A stretch of 64,000 nucleotides of DNA from Anaerolineae bacterium (GTDB taxonomy: Bacteria > Chloroflexota > Anaerolineae > Aggregatilineales > Ch27). This document shows, one piece after another, positions 61,344-64,000 of this stretch (position 1 is the first letter of the stretch; each line of letters starts with the position of its first letter). A program made the translations under genes and the position numbers. Under the pieces are notes generated by a model. The model was not told the DNA's origin, did no database searches, and saw only the letters and a program-made list of their open reading frames with translations. The stretch lies in assembly GCA_013178165.1 (NCBI GenBank), contig JABLXG010000017.1:1-64000 (forward strand). Reading direction: 5' to 3'.

Positions 61344-62675
61344 ATGACCTTCGGACGGATCGCCAATCTTGCGCGGATGGGTTTCTTCCCCTTGGCGCTG
61401 GGGTTGACCGGCGTATTTGTGACGGGCACACTGAACCGGGTGATGATCGTGGAGCTGGAGATCCCGGCTACGCTGGTGGGAGCGTTCCTGGCCGTGCCGC
61501 TGCTGCTCTCTCCGCTGCGGATGTGGCTGGGCTACCGGTCTGATGCGGCCCCGCTATGGGGGCTGCGCCGGGAGCCGTATATTGTGTTTGGCGCGCTGTT
61601 CAGCGCGGCGGGCGTCCTGGCAGCGACGACGCTGGCCGCTGGCGTGGGGACGCGCACGGTGCTGGCCGGGCTGGGGTTGCTGGTTGCTTTCATGGCCTAC
61701 GGGGTGGGCAAGCATCTGTCCAGCAACACCTTTGAGGCGCTGATTGCTGACCGGTTCGAAGGCGACGCTCGCTCGCGGGCGATCACGCTCTACAAGCTGC
61801 CGATGTTCGTGGGCATCATCGGCGGCGCGATCGGGCTGGGGCGGCTGCTGGAGCCGTTCAGTATTGAGCGATTGCTGGCGGTGGCCTTTGGCCTGGCGCT
61901 GCTGGCCTTTGCTTTGGCGGCCCTGGCCGTGATCCGGCAGGAGCCACGTCGTCCGCTGGTACGCGTGGCGGCGGAACAGGCGCGTCGTGTGCCCTTCTGG
62001 CAGACTTTCCGGAAGCTGGTGTGGGCGGATCGCCAGGCGCGCCTGTTCTTTGTGTTTGTGATGCTGGCGATCGTCGGCACCCAGACGCAGGAAATCCTGC
62101 TGGAGCCATACGGGGCACTGGTGCTGGGGATGAGCGTGGCCGAGACAACTCGCCTGACCTCACTGTGGGGGACGGGGGCGATCCTGGCGATGGCCCTGGG
62201 CGGCGGCTGGCTGCTCAAGCGCTTTGGCTACCGGACGGTGTTGCAGGTTGGCCTGCAGGCCAATGTGCTTATCTTTCTGGGCTTGATCGTCGCGGGCGTG
62301 CTGGAGAGTACCGGGCTGTTCCGGGGCCTGGTGCTGATCCTGGGCGTCGGGACAGGGCTGGCCTTCGCCGGTTCGATGGCCGCCGTAATTGACTTCACCA
62401 CAATGGTGCGGGCCGGGTTCCTGATGGGCGTGTGGGGCACGGCGGCGGAACTGGGCGAGGCGGTCGGGAATCTGTTTGGCGGGGCGATCGTGGATACGAT
62501 CCGGGCACTGACGGGCAGCCCACTGATCGCTTATGGGACGGTCTTTGCTCTGGAAGGGGCGTTGCTGGTGGGTGCGCTGATCCTGCTGGGCCGGATCAAT
62601 GTACGCGAATCGGTGGCGCTACAGGAAGCCAGCCACGAAGGCGATGGCCTGCTGGCCCGCGCCGCTGGCGATTGA
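61344..62675 (+). CDS. PucC/LhaA (BCH) family major facilitator
   Basis: A 443-residue, 12-segment carrier. LGLTGVFVTGTLNRVMIVELEIPATLV, RMWLGYRSD and GLRREPYIVFGALF match the PucC family, known for delivering or holding bacteriochlorophyll during light-harvesting complex assembly. The ATG at 61344 with AGGAAG upstream is preferred over 61320. It converges with a chelatase operon whose subunits are used for Mg or Co insertion into tetrapyrroles. No reaction-centre, bch or puf genes are in view, so a phototrophic role is not established. Confidence 0.8.
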   Translation: MTFGRIANLARMGFFPLALGLTGVFVTGTLNRVMIVELEIPATLVGAFLAVPLLLSPLRMWLGYRSDAAPLWGLRREPYIVFGALFSAAGVLAATTLAAGVGTRTVLAGLGLLVAFMAYGVGKHLSSNTFEALIADRFEGDARSRAITLYKLPMFVGIIGGAIGLGRLLEPFSIERLLAVAFGLALLAFALAALAVIRQEPRRPLVRVAAEQARRVPFWQTFRKLVWADRQARLFFVFVMLAIVGTQTQEILLEPYGALVLGMSVAETTRLTSLWGTGAILAMALGGGWLLKRFGYRTVLQVGLQANVLIFLGLIVAGVLESTGLFRGLVLILGVGTGLAFAGSMAAVIDFTTMVRAGFLMGVWGTAAELGEAVGNLFGGAIVDTIRALTGSPLIAYGTVFALEGALLVGALILLGRINVRESVALQEASHEGDGLLARAAGD

Positions 62676-62706
62676 AGCGCTGCTCCCTCTGGGAGTGCAT
62701 CTCAGT

Positions 62707-62743
62707 GCACACAGGGCGACCCGCAACGGATCGCCCTGTGTGC
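62707..62743. terminator. 13-bp hairpin between convergent genes
   Basis: GCACACAGGGCGA (62707-62719) and TCGCCCTGTGTGC (62731-62743) form a perfect stem with an 11-nt loop, between stops at 62675 and 62757. Confidence 0.65.
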
Positions 62744-62756
62744 TGTAGCGCTGCCT

Positions 62757-63719
62757 TCAGGGAGCCTGCTCCAGTTCCTGGCGGACGGTGTGGTACAGGG
62801 CATCGGCCTTGAGTTCGGCCAGGGTATAGCACGGCCCGCCCATGGCATCAGCGATCTGCTGGGCCAGACCCTGGTCAAAGGCGGCGTGCTCCATGTTGAT
62901 CGTCACCGTGCGGATCGCATCATGCTTGAAGCGCGATGCGGCCAGTTGAGCTTCTTCCTGTGGGGGAAGGTCAGTCAGGCTGACATTGCCCGCGCCATCC
63001 GTCAGCAGGATCATCAGCGGCATCACATCGGGATGCAGGATGCGCTCCTGGCGGATGATCTCGTAGGCCAGGATCAGACCGGCAGAGAGCGGGGTCTTGC
63101 CGCCGACAGGAATATCGCTCAGGGCCTTCTTGGCCAGGGTGACCGAATTGGTGGGCTTGAGGACCAGGGTGGCCCGGTTCTTCTGGAAGACCACCAGGCC
63201 CACCCGGTCGCGGCGCTGATAGGCGTCGGTCAGCAGGGACATAATCGCGCCCTTGGTAGCCTGCATCCGTTCGGAGACGGCCATGCTCCAGGAGGCATCG
63301 ACCACGAACAGCACCAGGTTGGAGGCTTTCCGCACGCGAATCTTGCGCTGTAGATCCTCGCTGTGAATGGTGTAGGCCAGGGCTGGCCTGGTGGCGGCGC
63401 GGCGGCGCTTCTGGTAAGGTGCGGCAGCGCGCAGCGTAGCGTCAAAGGCCAGGTCGGTCTTGCGCTCGCCAGGGCGGAAGGGGCGGGCCTGGATGTAACG
63501 GCCACGCTTGCGGTCGGTGCGGGTGCTGCTGCGCCGACCGGCATTGCGGCGCGTCAGGCGGTCAAGCGGCGTATCTAGGCTACGTGGATCAAACTCGCCT
63601 TTGGCGTCTACCTTCTTGCCGCCTTCCCACCAGTAGGCATCCTGATGGTCAAAAATGCGCTGTGGTGACGCATCAGCCTCTCCGTGGTCGGGGATATCCT
63701 CGCGTGGCTCCTGCGTCAC
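62757..63719 (-). CDS. VWA-domain chelatase subunit (C-terminal ChlD/BchD type)
   Basis: A 320-residue protein. Residues 1-100 are a charged Arg-rich linker (KRGRYIQARPFRPG), and about 130-320 are a VWA domain with intact MIDAS DASWS, later GGKTPLS and LLTDGAGN. This is the C-terminal half of the medium subunit of Mg- or Co-chelatase. A GTG start at 63719 overlaps the upstream AAA+ stop (GTGA). The same frame stays open upstream across an A9 run, so it may also be made as the tail of a -1 frameshift fusion with the AAA+ part. Confidence 0.85.
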   Translation of the reverse strand: MTQEPREDIPDHGEADASPQRIFDHQDAYWWEGGKKVDAKGEFDPRSLDTPLDRLTRRNAGRRSSTRTDRKRGRYIQARPFRPGERKTDLAFDATLRAAAPYQKRRRAATRPALAYTIHSEDLQRKIRVRKASNLVLFVVDASWSMAVSERMQATKGAIMSLLTDAYQRRDRVGLVVFQKNRATLVLKPTNSVTLAKKALSDIPVGGKTPLSAGLILAYEIIRQERILHPDVMPLMILLTDGAGNVSLTDLPPQEEAQLAASRFKHDAIRTVTINMEHAAFDQGLAQQIADAMGGPCYTLAELKADALYHTVRQELEQAP

Positions 63720-63736
63720 CTCATTGCTTTTTTTTT
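63664..63736 (-). promoter_or_regulatory. Predicted -1 ribosomal frameshift signal
   Basis: Read on the minus strand: nine A (63736-63728), a 7-nt spacer GCAATGA, then GGTGACGCA (63720-63712) which pairs perfectly with TGCGTCACC (63672-63664) across a 39-nt loop. GGAGG lies 14 nt before the A run. The zero-frame TGA stop (63718-63716) is inside the 5' stem arm. A -1 slip on A-AAA-AAA joins the AAA+ frame to the VWA frame. Confidence 0.75.
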
Positions 63737-64000
63737 GACAGGCGTGGTTTCCTCCATCGGGTCGATGGGGGCTTCGTCGCCCTGCCATTCGGAGCTGATC
63801 TGCTCGACGCGCTCCTCCAGTTCCGCCATGTTGACCTGGGCGTCCTGGAAGGGGCCGCGCTTGAGGCGGTGCGGGATGGCCAGTTCGGCGGCCAGCAGGA
63901 TATCGCGCTCGGTAATGGCCGCGCGGCCCTCAAACGCGGCATGGGCGCGGGCGGTCTTGAGGATGACCAGGTCAGCGCGGTGACCATCGATCTTGAGCGC
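63716..64000 (-). CDS. AAA+ chelatase subunit (ChlI/N-terminal ChlD type), 3' part only
   Basis: The last 94 codons of a gene that runs off the window's right end. ALKIDGHRADLVILKTARAHAAFEGR and ITERDILLAAELAIPHRLKRGPF are the C-terminal helical domain of Mg-chelatase ATPases (ChlI/BchI and the N-terminal half of ChlD). An acidic tail (EERVEQISSEWQGDEAP) ends in KKKAMR and TGA. The tail resembles the start of the ChlD linker, which fits a gene that is sometimes read through into the VWA part. Confidence 0.85.
   Translation of the reverse strand, partial: ALKIDGHRADLVILKTARAHAAFEGRAAITERDILLAAELAIPHRLKRGPFQDAQVNMAELEERVEQISSEWQGDEAPIDPMEETTPVKKKAMR

Noticed and set aside
61344-64000. Photosynthesis gene cluster
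   Set aside because: PucC-family and chelatase genes alone are not enough; chelatase subunits of this type also serve cobalamin synthesis, and no reaction-centre or other bch gene is visible.
1-64000. tRNA or rRNA genes
   Set aside because: No cloverleaf with a conserved GGTTC-type T arm or rRNA-like stretch was recognised on either strand by eye; a covariance search would settle it.

Overview
The window is high-GC bacterial chromosome, densely coding on both strands, with no rRNA, tRNA, CRISPR array, prophage or intact insertion sequence that I can see. The gene styles point to the phylum Chloroflexota, most likely the Anaerolineae or a relative. They include secreted or membrane proteins with long Thr/Pro linkers (TPTP and ATPT runs), TPR-membrane-beta-propeller proteins, a Ser/Thr kinase with extracellular SH3-like domains, V4R and Roadblock proteins, and TolB-like repeats. 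This assignment is inference; there is no marker RNA in the window.

Layout. 0.2-5.2 kb: an overlapping run of a PyrK-like Fe-S protein, a LmbE/PIG-L deacetylase and a class V aminotransferase, then a MarR-ABC exporter operon. 5.2-7.3 kb (minus): a signalling set of response regulator with degenerate GGDEF, V4R protein and Roadblock protein. 7.6-13.2 kb: secreted proteins around an ECF sigma factor and its membrane partner, plus a 605-residue protein with six copies of an unrecognised repeat. 13.5-17.4 kb: three tandem TPR-membrane proteins, two with beta-propellers. 17.4-24.9 kb: exporter, acyltransferase, GT39-like transferase, DinB, a clan GH-A glycosidase, small membrane proteins and MscL. 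24.9-26.3 kb: a secreted-protein gene and an AT-rich stretch bounded by 172-bp direct repeats. 26.4-43.4 kb: mostly metabolic genes (GH4 glycosidase, NIF3-like protein, PEP/pyruvate-binding protein, glutamate dehydrogenase, rRNA methyltransferase-like protein, a sugar kinase fused to a nucleotidyltransferase, aldo/keto reductase, two GNATs). 43.5-51.9 kb: an envelope block with three M23 peptidases, two PspC proteins, a Ser/Thr kinase and a secreted serine protease. 51.9-54.8 kb: sugar kinase-like and sugar-binding-like pair, alkyltransferase-like protein and a deoxyribosyltransferase-like protein. 54.9-56.6 kb: an AT-richer restriction-modification pair (NotI-family endonuclease and D12-class adenine methylase). 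56.7-64.0 kb: thiolase, MscS channel, epimerase, hydrolase, a PucC-family carrier and a chelatase operon cut by the window edge.

The most notable signal is at the right end. The chelatase AAA+ gene (ChlI/N-terminal ChlD type) overlaps the VWA gene (C-terminal ChlD type) by 4 bp. Just before the overlap lies a run of nine A residues, then a 7-nt spacer and a perfect 9-bp stem. This is the layout of a -1 programmed ribosomal frameshift that would make both the short and the long chelatase subunit from one message. Other strong items are the kinase-uridylyltransferase fusion, the restriction-modification island, the direct-repeat-bounded segment, the new repeat family and several pseudoenzymes.
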